Below, one piece after another: positions 35,940 to 47,982 of a stretch of DNA of 63,095 nt. Where the stretch lies: the NCBI GenBank assembly GCA_004802705.1, contig SGPL01000141.1:1-63095 (forward strand), written 5' to 3'. Within the stretch, counting starts at the first letter, position 1. The number at the start of each line of letters is the position of its first letter. The notes beneath the pieces were generated by a model. That model was given only the letters and a program-made list of their open reading frames with translations, had not been told where the DNA came from and did no database searches. Position numbers and translations under genes: made by a program. The stretch is from Bondarzewia mesenterica (lineage: Eukaryota > Basidiomycota > Agaricomycetes > Russulales > Bondarzewiaceae).

Positions 35940-38352
35940 TCAAAGCGTCGTCTGGCCGAGGATCGACTGGAAGACGTGCAGCGCGGTCTGCGGCTGATCG
36001 GTCTCAATCATGTCTGCATGCGAGTTCAGGGTCAACGTCCGATATCAAGACGAGACATACGAAAGAACACTCACGGCCAGCGTTGTCAACTTCGATGTAA
36101 GTCAGCTTCCTATCAGGTATCAAGATGTGGTATGTCATCGAGCGGCATGTGGCCAAATAGATTGTGAATTGCGAACGTACCTCTCGCTATGGAAGATGCC
36201 CTTTTGGGCACCTCCGACGATGAGCGGGGTGCTCGGTGGTGCTCGGAAGCCCTGTAAGAAGAAAAAGGAGAGAGATGATGGAGGCAAAAAAAATTAGCAC
36301 TGGCCATCGAATAGAACGAAGTGGGAAGGTAAGAACCTGGACACCGCCCCAAGTCATGTTCTGGATGGTGATGCGATCACCGAGGTTGAAGAGGATGGCA
36401 TCGACAAGACCGTGCCAGAGCGTCACGCCGCGGGGGAGCGTGGCAAGGAGGTGCGGGAAGAGCGTCTCGGTGTAGGCGGAGTCGTCATTGCCGTTCACGA
36501 AGACATTCTACGGAATACACCGCGGGCGTGAGGTGAGAAGAAGGAACAGAGAAGAGGGCATAAGGCTCACGATATCCGAGCAATCGACCCATGTCCCAAA
36601 GCCTGGGACGTGCAAAGCTGTCTGAACGTCCGATCGCTGTTGTTGGTAGACAAATGGCGAGGTTAAGCTATACCGGGCAGATAATACCAGGCGGATGATA
36701 CCCGAGGGAGATAACTTACGGAATAGTATCCGGGCATGGGGTCTTCCGGTGTGGGACACACGTCGGTGATGCGGTCTGCAAACCAGTTAATCCTCGCCTA
36801 CTAAAAGAAATGGAACATCGAACGACACACAGATGTTGAAGCAGGGATTGATATTACTGGCTATGATGGGGAAGAACATGAGTACCTATTTTCAAATTGC
36901 CTGCACGCTCACTGGAGCACTTGCCTAGATTTAAGAAAGTGTCGAAAAGGTCACATTTGCTCGATACGCTGTCCCTATTTCCATTGGGCAAGTCGATCTT
37001 GCCCTTGGGAGGGTACTGTGTCTGGCGGAGCATCGTCTCATACCCGCACGTCCTCGAGCTCCTTTGCAGGGAGGTGATCTGCGAGTTGGAGAAACCCAAG
37101 ACGGACTGGAAGTGCGTGCTAAAATTGGCAGTCGGTGCTTCCTCACTGGTAATGCTAGAGTCCACGAATCGCGATCAATGAAGCAACTAAAAAGATACAT
37201 CATCCTGTTTGCGGACGCACAAGCTGCTGTATACGCCGTCGTTGATGAGCAGTCCCTGGAGGTCCAAATGCAACGCCGCTTTCTCCGCAGCGCTAGCATC
37301 GACAATACGGGTTGCGATGTAGGGGATGTAGAAGCCTTGACCCATAATTAGCTCGAAATCTCACAATGAAAGCGGAGGACAGAGTGGACGAACCTGCGTA
37401 ACTTTCACCAGTGATGAAGAGCTTCTTTGCAGCGAGCTCAGGGAACACGGTGTAGAACTGTTGCCTTCCGGAGGGATCCATGTGAGTATGCATACCGTGA
37501 CATAGAACAATAGATGCCGGAAGGATCTGAATCACTCACAAGAAGCCGTAGAACTCGTCGGAGAGCTCTGATTCATTATGGATGTCGGGCGTGCCCAGGG
37601 TGAAACCCGTGCCAACGGGCTAACATTGGATATTCTTTCAGATCTTTTCGAACGCTGATGAAGCGACGATGCGAACCTGTTCGATCCAGACCTAGACGCA
37701 GGACCGTCATGAGTATGTGAGCTCAGCAGCTCTAATCAAGTTACTTACTACATCCGATGCATTGGTCCATGCGTAAGGATTGGCCTGCGGGGCCGTCATA
37801 CCAGGCTGGAACGAGATCGGACCGTTTTCCTACCAGATATGGGTGGTCACGCATCATGACGGGTACCTCTTGGAAGCGAGGATAGCATCTGGTTCCTTAC
37901 CTGCAAAAATCCACCCAGAGAACTGCATCCCGGGCCGCCATTCAACCAGATGGTCAGGGTGTCGCTTTCCGTGCTCTTACTCGACGGCCAGTACCAGAAG
38001 AACAGTTGCTGAAATTCAGATTGAATGAGATTTCGCGAACGCGAGAATTGATCAGAGGACATACGCGTTCTTCGTTCATCGCATTTGTGATGGGCAGGCG
38101 ACCAGCCCAAGAATCTTGCAACGGGAAAGTGATCAAGGGAAGGGTTGATGAGTTGACGTGAAAGGTCGCAGCTTTGGGGTTTGAGAATGCTGGCGTGAAA
38201 AAGTTGGTGTTCCTCTTTTCGATAGCTTCCCGCCTCTGTTGACTGTCAGCGAAAACTCGAGGCCTAGTGCTCCTCAAACGCTGCACAGGATTTGTGGCGA
38301 GAGCATAAGGAAGAATGGGGAGTAAGGCTGCGAGCCAGAAAGTCAGACGCAT
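35940..38352 (-). CDS. Secreted serine carboxypeptidase (S10 family)
   Basis: Secreted or vacuolar exopeptidase removing C-terminal residues. It starts with a signal peptide, [19 protein letters not shown]. Conserved blocks: [20 protein letters not shown] then [20 protein letters not shown] segment, [30 protein letters not shown] with the nucleophile Ser, [23 protein letters not shown] segment, and [20 protein letters not shown] carrying the catalytic Asp. The catalytic His appears only after splicing: NAG(C) joins AC to give [12 protein letters not shown], then [14 protein letters not shown]. At least ten short introns. N-glycosylation sites (NSS, NAS) are present. Catalytic triad complete; specificity unknown. 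Confidence 0.92.
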
Positions 38353-39068
38353 GGTGATGGACGCGGGCTTGGAGGTGGAAGAGGCTGTCGCACCTAAGTC
38401 TAATATATACAGCTTGCCTCGGTAAAACGGAAACAGAGCTTCTTCGAAGACAGAGCAACACGCAGTGTCTATGCACATGGCACGACGTTGTCAACCGCCA
38501 AATTAGCTCCATCTTGGACAAAAGAGAGCGTTAGAAGATGAGAGATNNNGTACATAGTACATATCGTTGATTGAGCCTCACAGCCTCCAGATGCATGAGC
38601 GCTGGATCTAGCTGTATCACAAGATCTTATCTCCGTCCACATGCGTCGTTAGCGCTAGTGTCGTGTGGGCAGGAAGTAGAACAGCGGGACATACTATACT
38701 TGAGTCAGCGCTCTCGGCAGATATCCAGATGCATTGGGGAGGCCTCCAGAAGATCTGGGGTTGACTAAATGCTGCTATACGTGCGGCATTGAACATGTTG
38801 CGAAGATGCCCAAGCATGACACGTAACGTGCACGATTTGCGGCTCAGGACTGGGATACTGAGCGGCCCAAGAGCAGACGTGTTCTGCTTCTATGATTCTT
38901 GGTAGAATGCGACATGCGACGCATCGCACATGCATACTGTACATACATCGCTCTTGTCCTACAGCAGGTGGCCAGTAAATTCTAATAATAGTCAGTGCAG
39001 AGGCCATCTGCTCAGAGGCGGATACATGAGTCAGTAGCTGCCCCTACCAACATGAGCATATGCAGCGA
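38353..39068. other. Intergenic with a short N run
   Basis: Region between the carboxypeptidase start and the MoaE-like stop, including three Ns at 38547-38549. No gene recognised. Confidence 0.5.
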
Positions 39069-39637
39069 TCAAGGCTCAGCATTGGCCTTCCACTCTGCAT
39101 CCTCCGGACGCTCGCCCTTATAGAACTCCCTTTTCCAAATCTGGGCTTTCGCCTTGACTTGCTCGAGGATCAACTCGCATGCGACGAATGCTTCCCGTCG
39201 ATGCGGGGAGGACACAGCAATTACAATAGAGGGTTCGCCGACTGGCACGGTTCCCAGGCGATGGTGTATGGCGCAATGAAGCAAGGATGGCACGCTGCCC
39301 GGCATATGATGGTGGGACGAGCGGGACACCGCCATCGTGATGATGTCCGATATGGTCTGAATAGCGAGTTTGCTATAAGCTTGGTAGTCGAGCCTGGTGA
39401 CAACCTTCCCTGCGACGAAGTTCTTATTCCATGTTCCGTTCCACAGGTACAGGTAGGGTGGGACTTGCCTTTGAAAGAATTGCGCGTGGTGCCGATAAAG
39501 ACAGCAGTTGCGCCAGCTGCATCGTCTCCCACAGAGGCGATGATGGCCGCAGTATCAAGACGCTGATAAGTAAGAACACATACACCTCCTGAGATCTCTT
39601 TACGAGCCTCTACGGACGCAGGGTGTGGTTCAGACAT
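39069..39637 (-). CDS. MOCS2B: Molybdopterin synthase large (catalytic) subunit, MoaE/MOCS2B type
   Basis: With the small thiocarboxylated subunit it inserts sulfur into precursor Z to make molybdopterin, needed for nitrate reductase and other molybdoenzymes; cytosolic. Two exons, 39469-39637 and 39069-39409, sum to 510 nt, giving 169 residues. Motifs: AVFIGTTRNSFKGK spanning the intron, VTRLDYQAYSKLAIQTI, HHRLGTVPVGEPSIVIAVSS, HRREAFVACELILEQVKAKA and QIWKREFYKGE with the conserved lysines. The only intron (39410-39468) begins with GC instead of GT. It diverges from the pseudouridine gene, 168 nt away. Confidence 0.94.
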
Positions 39638-39805
39638 TTGTTCGAGGTGGGCATCGCGCGTAAAGAGGAAATGTTGTCTTTCCCACGCTTGCTAATTCCG
39701 GACCAAATGTGCCCGGGCCGTTCACCCGTTTCGTTGCCCTCTTACAATTGACACTGAGCACGTTTGTCTTCGTCTGAAGGCGACCATCCGACTGAAGGCC
39801 CTCGC
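39638..39805. promoter_or_regulatory. Compact bidirectional promoter, MoaE-like / pseudouridine catabolism gene
   Basis: Only 168 nt lie between the two divergent start codons, the shortest such interval in the window. Shared control is possible but not shown. Confidence 0.45.
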
Positions 39806-42800
39806 ATGGTTTTCCGCGCAACAATCCGCCAGTTTTCATCAATTTCAAAGACGAAAAATGTCTATCCAGCCTGCTTGACGCGCGCGCTCGACCGCGGCGC
39901 TCCAATCGATATTCACCCAGAAGTCGCGGATGCGCTCGCGACCAATAAGCCTGTTGTTGCACTTGAGACGACTATAGTCACTCATGGTATGCCATACCCA
40001 GTCAACTTGGCGACGGCGCAGTCTGTGGAGCGTAATGTGCGCTCAACTGGCGCCATCCCTGCCACCATCGGTGTCCTCAGTGGACGCATAAAAATAGGGC
40101 TTGAGGCTTCCCAGCTCAAATATCTGGCCGACGTCCAGACCAATCCATCTACTGTGAAACTCTCCCGTCGTGATCTTGCTGCTGCCATTGCTCTCAAAAA
40201 AGATGGAGGCACGACGTGCAGTACGACACTGATACTGGCGGCGCTGGCAGGTATCAAGGTATGCGGAATGTGTTTTGCCGATCCGAGTATAAATTAAGTC
40301 TTGGGAAAGGTTTTTGCTACAGGAGGGTAAGANNTCCATTGGTATTCTGTCTACCGTACAGCATGGATATTCATGTGTTCAATCCAGCTTGGGAGGCGTT
40401 CATCGTGGTGGAGAGAATTGTACGTTGTTTGTGCTGCTAATGACAATGCCTCTTCCTTATCCTGTCTTTTGGAAGCTATGGATGTGTCCGCTGATCTGCA
40501 AGAGCTCACGCGNTGTCCTGTTGGCTTGGTTTCTGCTGGTGTGAAGTCAATCTTGGATATCGGAAGGTTGGCCTCAACTCGTGACGATATTTGATTTTAT
40601 ACCAACATTTCCTGCGGCATACAGGACTCTTGAATATCTGGCAAGTATTCTGCAATTTCTAAAGTNGGACGTTTGTTCTAAGCAGGCGACGTGGAGCTCA
40701 GGAAACGCTTGGCGTCCCTGTGTTCACCTACGGGAAGACAGACGATTTCCCCGCATTCTACAGCCCTCATAGTGGGTTCAAGGTAATCATAAGCATACTC
40801 GATGAANNTCNTGACTTGACTTTGACATATACGCTCTACAGAGCCCGTGGAGAGTCGACAACCCAGAGGCTGCAGCTGANGTCCTTCGTNCGCTTCCAAC
40901 TTTCGAGGTACCTGTCAGTCCCGGCTGACGACTTNANACNAGACACGCAATGGAAACTTGGTATGACCAACGGCGCACTCTTTGGNGTTCCCATACCCGA
41001 AACGTACGAAGCANTTGGGNAGCGNATCCAGCAGGCCGTGGAGCAGGCCGTGAGGGAGTCTGAAGAAAACGGTATGGCGAAGCGCGGAAAGGAGGTCACT
41101 CCCTGGCTTCTGAAACGCGTCGNAGAGCTCACGCAAGGCAAATCTTTGGACAGCAGTAAGCGCACCTGTTTTTTNNNNNNNNNNNNNNNNNNNNNNNNNN
41201 NNNNNNNNNNNNNNNNNNNNNNNNNNNNNNNNNNNNNNNNNNNNNNNNNNNNNNNNNNNNNNNNNNNNNNNNNNNNNNNNNNNNNNNNNNNNNNNNNNNN
41301 NNNNNNNNNNNNNNNNNNNNNNNNNNNNNNNNNNNNNNNNNNNNNNNNNNNNNNNNNNNNNNNNNNNNNNTGNAGGAAACAAACCCAGAATTTTNTTNGC
41401 ATCTAGNCACATTTCATACCTCCACTACTGGTGAAGACAGCCTCTCCNAAAGAAATTCCACNANCAGCNCCATCGACAGTTCCGGCGAAACTCATCGTAG
41501 TCGGCTCNGCCGCCNTNGACATCACTGCACAAGCGTTCNCTTCCGATTCCGANTGNGGTNATCATTCTACCTCCCCAGGGAATGTCTCGCTTTCCCTCGG
41601 CGGNGTAGGGAGAAANATAGCCGAAGCAGCCCATCGCNTCCTCACCTCTCGTTCCGCTGAGCTGTCGTCAGCGACGGCCTTGATCTCGTCTGTCGGCAAN
41701 GACTCGTTCGGTCGCCTGCTCNTCGATGAGACGGAAAGGTTGGGCATGCGCACGGATGGGTTTGTGCGTTCCGAGACGAGCAGATCGGCGGTCTGTAACA
41801 TNGTTTTGGACGGCTCTGGAGCTTTGGTCGGCGGTGTGGCCGATATGGACATAATCAACTTGTTGGATACTGAGAAGGTAAGCTTAGATCTTTGTACAAT
41901 CACAGGTATAACACAGATTGTTTACCTTTTCGCCGTCGGATGAAGGTCTTACAGTACATAAAACNGCATAATTCCCGTGTTGTAGCCATCGACGCCAATG
42001 TGTCACCCGACTTGCTGACATCTGTCGTCAAGTTTGCGAGCGAGAATGACGTGCAAAGTGCGCGCCGTCTTCTTTCTTTGACATTCACTCATTCACCACG
42101 CTCCGTCAGTTTTCTTGTTAGTACTAGCATACAGNCNGATGTCGATCGCACTCTGACTTTCTCACAGCGAGCCAACGTCAGTCATCAAATCAACGGCAAT
42201 CCTCCCCGCCATCGCCGCTCGTCTCTCCATCCCTACTACGACCACTTCTCCGATCACCTTTGCCTCTCCGAACCTCCTCGAGCTCGCCGCGATCTATAAC
42301 AGCGCGCGAAGCGAGCCGTACGAACTCACCAGNCACCCCAAATGGTGGAAGGCGCTTGACCANTTCTCCATCGGCACCGAGTTCCGCATGTCCCTTGAGC
42401 AGCTCGCGCGTTGCGGTGCCAGCGATGATGACGCCGGCAAGGGAAAGTTGTCCTTCCTCATCGACCGGGGGATCGCGCAGATGGCCGTGAACCTCCTACC
42501 CTTCTTCCAGCACCTGATTATCAAGTGTGGCGCCCTCGGTGTTATCGTCGCAATGCGCGTCCCCGCATCCTCGCCATGGACATCTCAACGCAGCAATCCT
42601 CGNCGTCGTTATATTATCGCGCATGGAAAATCAGAGACCATCGTTGTCAAGCACTTCCCGGCTCTCGCGCTACCGGAGGACTCCATTGTCAACGTCACCG
42701 GCGCTGGGGACACATTGGTCGGTGCCATCCTCGCAGCGATGACCGAGAATCCAGTCGTTTTCCAGGACCCACAGACTCTNGATGAGGCGATTCGTGCAGC

Positions 42801-42879
42801 TCAGGTCGCAGCCATCAAGACTCTCCAGAGCCCACTGGCAGTCTCCCCCGCGCTTTCTGCTATAAGAAAGGATGCATGA
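39806..42879 (+). CDS. Bifunctional pseudouridine-5'-phosphate glycosidase / pseudouridine kinase
   Basis: A fused enzyme for pseudouridine breakdown: the kinase makes pseudouridine 5'-phosphate, the glycosidase splits it to uracil and ribose 5-phosphate. N-terminal PsuG part: PVVALETTIVTHGMPYP, GVLSGRIKIGLEASQLKYL, LSRRDLAAAIALKKDGGTTC, GVKSILDIG, VFTYGKTDDFPAFYSPHSGF, and KLGMTNGALFGVPIPE. C-terminal PfkB-type kinase: KLIVVGxAA, GNVSLSLGGVGRNIAEAAHR, VVAIDANVSPDLLTSVVKF, and the ATP-binding NVTGAGDTLVGAILAAM with catalytic Asp. The join between halves falls in the N gap at 41175-41370, and many single Ns interrupt codons. The start MVFRATIRQFSSIS looks like a mitochondrial presequence. Several introns are imprecise because of the Ns. 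Confidence 0.9.
41175..41370. other. Assembly gap (196 Ns)
   Basis: An unbroken N run inside the pseudouridine gene, flanked by a T run on the left and scattered single Ns on both sides. The missing segment should carry the end of the glycosidase domain or the linker to the kinase. Confidence 0.99.
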
Positions 42880-42949
42880 ACAATTACTAAAACACTACTG
42901 TACATAAACATGATCGACTACAGTATATGACCAGTCACCCATGGCATTA

Positions 42950-45605
42950 TCATACTGNCGGTTGCGTGTCACCGTCAGATGACCTCACAGGCGAGTGTTC
43001 CTGGGGCAACCGTCCAACCTTAACATGCTCCCTCGCCCAACGAAGTTGCTCTTTTGCCTCAGCGTTTTCTGCTTTCCGAATAGCCTTCATCTTGCTCGCA
43101 TAGCGGCCCTACATATCATGGTTAATATCCAACGGTATGAGGTTCGCAGCAGAGAGGCATACCTGCGCGCCATGTTTCAAACGAGTGATGATATTTGCAG
43201 CGTCGCCCTTGGTTAAATTGGCCACTCGATCTGGGAACTTTTCTTCATCCGAATCGGCACCCGACGAAGACTGAGGCCGTGCCTTCCACCTCTTCGCAAC
43301 GAGCGCCTTCTGATTGGGGGTGGCAGGCTGTCGCCTCCACGCCGCGGTGCGGAGCAGTCTGAGCGCCCGACTATCAGCAACACGGATTCGTCAAGCGCGG
43401 ACAATACGCACCCGACGGCTCGCTCCCCTCTCACCACTTTCTTGATTGCATATGTATCGCACCCACGCACGGCATCGGCAAGAGTTTCGGCCTTGAGGAT
43501 CTCTTTGGTCAACTGGAACAGCGGCTTGCCCCATTTACCGGGTATGAACGCGACAGGAGCGAAATGGGCCTCATAGTAATCACCCTCGGAGAGCTCAGAG
43601 TCGGAATCGCCTGTCTTGCGATTGCCGCCGGCTCTGACGAGCTCAATCCTGATATGACCACTGCCCATACATTCGAGCACATATATATCCCCACCGCAAC
43701 CGACCCACGCATTTGGGCTGAGCTTCATGATGTGCGGCGGCGCGCCCGAGGCTTGATTTACCAAAGAAAAGGGGTTGTCGTAGTCAACGTACGTGACGGA
43801 CTTCGGCTCCGGAATGGAATCTGAACTATCCGCAGAAAACTCATCCTCCGCTATGCTCATTCGCGCACGTTCCTCCAAGTAGTCGATGGTTTCGTCTCCA
43901 TTCGCAGATGAGCATACGTCCAATGCGATAACAAGTATTAGGAGGGACATACCATCGACAAGTTCATTAGGATCAAGGCCGAACAGAGATGGGGTGCATA
44001 CGACGCCAGGTACGCGATCCATGATGTCCACAAAGTCGACAATACGACAGTCGGTTTTGCCCGTACCAGGCGACTGCCTCATGCCACGTCCAATCTAATT
44101 TTATCATTCAGTATTCAAAATCTCTAGAAAGCAACGGACCAAACCATTTGGGCGAATATATTCCGTGATCGCGTTGGTCGAGCGACAAGCACACAGTCAA
44201 TGTTCGGGATGTCGGCACCTTCTGTCAATATCGCTGAGGTGGAAATCAGGTTCGTGAGCCAGAGCTATTTATGGTGCAAGGTGGCCTACCGCAATTCAAG
44301 AGTACAGGAAAGTCTCCAGCCTTGAAACCATTGATCAATGCCAACCGTTCTGCCGTAGGCGTCGCAGCATACACATATCGCGCATCAATCCCCGCCGCGC
44401 GGAAAGCATCGGTCAACTGCCGGACATGGTCAAGATTAACACAGAATACCAAGGTAGATTTGCGATTTGCTGGTAACCGGCCATTCAATCAGCTGAGAGG
44501 CCTAGCAGTAATGCGACATTATCGGCAAAAAATAGCTACCTGCTCTGTCGAGCCACGTCTGAACAATAAGTTTGTTCACAGTAGGGGTATTGATGACTTG
44601 CGCGAGGCTTGTAGGGTTAAAGTCGCCTGTCCGAGAGTTGACTGTGACGTCCTTGAGATTGAGATTCGCTCGAACTGTCGTGAAGCGTACATTGCAGAGC
44701 CTGTAACGCCGTAGGCTTGATCAACACTACGGGGAGGATACGCTCTGATAAACGTACCATTGTTCCTTGATCATATCCAGAAAATCTCGATGATATACAA
44801 TCTCTTGGAATACAGAGCCGAGTGCAAGACCGTCATGCCGGCTGAAAGTTGCGGAGAACCCGATGATGGGGATTGTGTGAGGGATGGACTGATGAACGAA
44901 TAACGGATCCGGATTGCGGATGGCAGGGTCGAAATGCGACAGAATGCGTCGATACCTAGATGGTAGCCCTGAATATTCGGGAAAAAAGCATTCAACAAGG
45001 GGCTTACGACGGTGCAGCAGCGTGGTGCGCTTCGTCTATTACGATGGCCTTCAAGCCCATCGGATCGAATTTGGACAGTCGCTGAGGCTGGAGGAGGGTC
45101 TGATATGTCGCGACCGTACTTCATTCAATCAAAGGAAGACGAGTCAACAACGTAACACCCCCAAAAGCCCAAGGTCATGCACGAACAGAATCAGGACTCA
45201 CACATCAGCCAACCCAGATGCCTTATGCCTAATGCCCTGCTCAATCTCCACCTTCCAATCTGGTCTGAATCTCACTGCCTGAACAGCAGCCTGCCTCGCG
45301 AGCTCGATGCTATTAACAATCACCAAAGCGCGAGTAGTCCCAGGATGCGCGGCTGGAGACAACATCCTTGACAATAAAGATATGAAAACGGCTGTCTTTC
45401 CCGAGCCAGTGGGCAAGGAGACGCCGATGCGTGAAACGCCTCCCTTGAGCGCATCTAAACAGGATTCGAGACAAGTCTCTTGGTATGGTCGAAGGATAAT
45501 GGAGGGTGCTATCTGCGACACATTTCTGAGCGCGCCGTAGATGAATGGGAATGTTCTCTTGGGTCCAATTTGTGAGATAGGAAATCCCTGCCGCCAGAGG
45601 GGCAT
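42950..45605 (-). CDS. IRC3: IRC3-type mitochondrial DEAD/DEAH-box helicase
   Basis: ATP-dependent superfamily 2 helicase; yeast Irc3 maintains mitochondrial DNA by acting on branched structures. Motifs in order: Q-like [20 protein letters not shown], Walker [31 protein letters not shown] box [16 protein letters not shown] motif [39 protein letters not shown] in the second RecA domain, [12 protein letters not shown], and motif [22 protein letters not shown]. The C-terminal extension carries a Trp/Lys-rich block near 43.2-43.4 kb ([20 protein letters not shown]) like other Irc3 proteins. Intron phases were checked near 43390 and 43110. Stop 42950-42952. The start at 45605 is the first in-frame ATG; a longer targeting sequence is possible. 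Confidence 0.9.
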
Positions 45606-45985
45606 GAATGAGCGAATGATAATCGCGCTTTCAAGACGCGTCTGCTAAGTTCAAGTTACGGCGAGTGCTGTCTGCCGTTTAGACGTAAGCATGTATAAGG
45701 CAGGACGGCAGGTTTGAACAGAAACCTGCGTCCCCTATTTCACTGCACTCAAGATGTCGGTGGCTGACACCATACCTTAAATTTCTTGCCCACGAAACAA
45801 TATGCATTTCGTATGTACTATGCCTTCTCAATAACGGACCATTTGCCCCAACTCGACAAGGTAAGACAATAATAGTAGGGGATATAATCAAAGTGTCTAT
45901 CGAAAGAAGTCGTAGCCGATGTGATGCGAGAACAATGCAGGAGCTGGCGCCCCAAACGTTACAGCCGCCTACTGATTGTAGACGT
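45606..45985. other. Intergenic
   Basis: Upstream of IRC3 and downstream of the ADP/ATP carrier, both on the minus strand. No gene seen. Confidence 0.5.
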
Positions 45986-47336
45986 TTAGCCAGATCCTGT
46001 GGAATGCTATAAGCGAATGCAGGATCACCACCAGCACAATATAACTTACCACCGGAGTAGACCTTGCCGAACATGACCTGCTGGAGCTTGTCGTAGAGCG
46101 ACAACACACCAGCACCAGCGACACCACGGAGGATGTTAGCACCAGCACCCTTGAAGAGCGACTTGGGACCCTCCTTAGCGATGATCTGCACAATAAAAAA
46201 AGTGTGAACATCGATGCGCGTCATTCCATGCAATCTTTCTTACCTGTGAGCCAGCATCGAACATGGACTTGTAGTGAACTCCACCACCGGAGGTCATCAT
46301 CATGCGACGACGGATAGTGTCAAGAGGATAGGAAGCAAGGCCAGCGCCAATAGTAACACCCCAACCGAGCATGAAGGACGCAAAGAAGGAACCCTCAAGA
46401 GCACCGATGAGGACAACAGGTTCTGCGTAATAGGATGAGCATATGCATAGGTGGCGATGAAACACCAGACGTACTAAGCGAATCGTAGACACCAAAGTAG
46501 AGACCACGGTAAACGATGATGCCAACGACCGAAGGAACGAAACCACGATAGAGACCAGCAATACCATCGGAAGCGAGGGTCTTCTTGTAGACGTCGACAA
46601 GACCATTGAACTGACGAGCTCCTCCACCCTTGGCCGACTTGGCATCGTTAGCGAGACGGGTACGGGCGTAGTCGAGGGAGTAGACGAAAAGGAGGGAAGA
46701 GGCACCAGCAGCACCACCAGATGCAACGTTACCAGAGAACCACTTCCAGTAACCATCAGACTTCTTGAAACCGAACAAGGACTTGAAGTAGTCCTCTATA
46801 ATGCTGTGAGTAGTGAACAAGAAAAACGACACGCAAAACTCACTGAAGGCGAAGTTTAGCGCCTGCGTAGGGAAGTAACGGATGACGTTGGCAGTGTTGC
46901 CACGCCAGAGCGAAAGGAGACCCTCATCCTTGTAGGTGCGAGAGAAGCAGTCCATGACACCCTTGTAAGGGTGAGAGAGACGTCCCTGCTTAATCTATTC
47001 GCGAGTTTGATGAATATTGAACGCCAGCTCATGCAACCAACAAAGTAGTACCATCTCATCCTGGTTCTGAACCAACAGCTTGATCCGCTCAATGGGAGCA
47101 GCAGAGGTCTTCGCGACGGCCTAGAGAGCAGCAAGAATATTGACAATGATAACTAGAAGACGTCGGAAGAAATTACATACGGCTGAGACACCTCCCATGA
47201 GGAAGTCGACTGAAAGAAAAATGCCAGGTCAGAACCCATCCAACATACTACAACAATGCGACCGCTATCGAACGTGCGAGCGAACATACGCACTAGCAAA
47301 ATCCCTGGGGGACTTGACCTTCTTAACATCGGCCAT
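45986..47336 (-). CDS. AAC: Mitochondrial ADP/ATP carrier
   Basis: Inner-membrane antiporter exchanging ATP for ADP. It begins [15 protein letters not shown], then [20 protein letters not shown] with the first carrier signature, [60 protein letters not shown] (second repeat), [37 protein letters not shown] (third repeat with the diagnostic RRRMMM hexapeptide) and ends [15 protein letters not shown]. Three Solcar repeats are complete, about 300 residues. Introns fall near 47286-47213, 47181-47120, 47060-46994, 46841-46794, 46474-46422, 46241-46190 and 46047-45997. Codon use is strongly biased, as expected for a highly expressed gene. Confidence 0.96.
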
Positions 47337-47982
47337 TTTGGAAGGAAGGAAAAGGGAGTGAGTGGTGGTGGATAATAGGCAAGATGCAGGAAACTAGGAA
47401 AAAAAGTTTCGCTGTCCATAAAGCTCTCGGCGAATCCCGAAAAATCCCTAACTCCGCTCCCGGCCGTTCCGTGATTGGCTCCGGTTTCTTATTACGTAAG
47501 GCTCGATACAGCGCCTGCACGGGACCATCCTCACTCGCTATCAGTGTCGCTCGGTGCACAGACCATCCAAACATCCGACACTCGGCATATCCATATCTCG
47601 CCTATTCGCCCATTTTGCGTCCGTTCTTTTTTGCTCACACAGAGCGGCCTCCACGCCGCCGGTAGTTCCTGGGACCGGCCATATTCGATTATTCGGAGCT
47701 CACGTCACAAGTTGTAACGAATACCCTCGGTTCAATTTGATAGCTTGAGATAGACCATTGAACATGATGACAATAATGTTGACATAGTGACATAGAAGTA
47801 CTCTACCAATACCCTAATCCTACTAGCAATACCGTCTACCACGCATGAGGGAAGAAAGACACCGAGCAGAGTACCAAGCCCACCACTATTATTATCATAA
47901 GTATGAAGAGTAGAATAGAGACCATAAACCCCAATGATGAGACATCGACATCAATCAACCCGTTGAACGAGAAGAAAAAGGT
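47337..47982. other. Intergenic, ADP/ATP carrier promoter
   Basis: 646 nt upstream of the carrier and downstream of the SUMO ligase stop. No coding stretch recognised. Confidence 0.5.
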
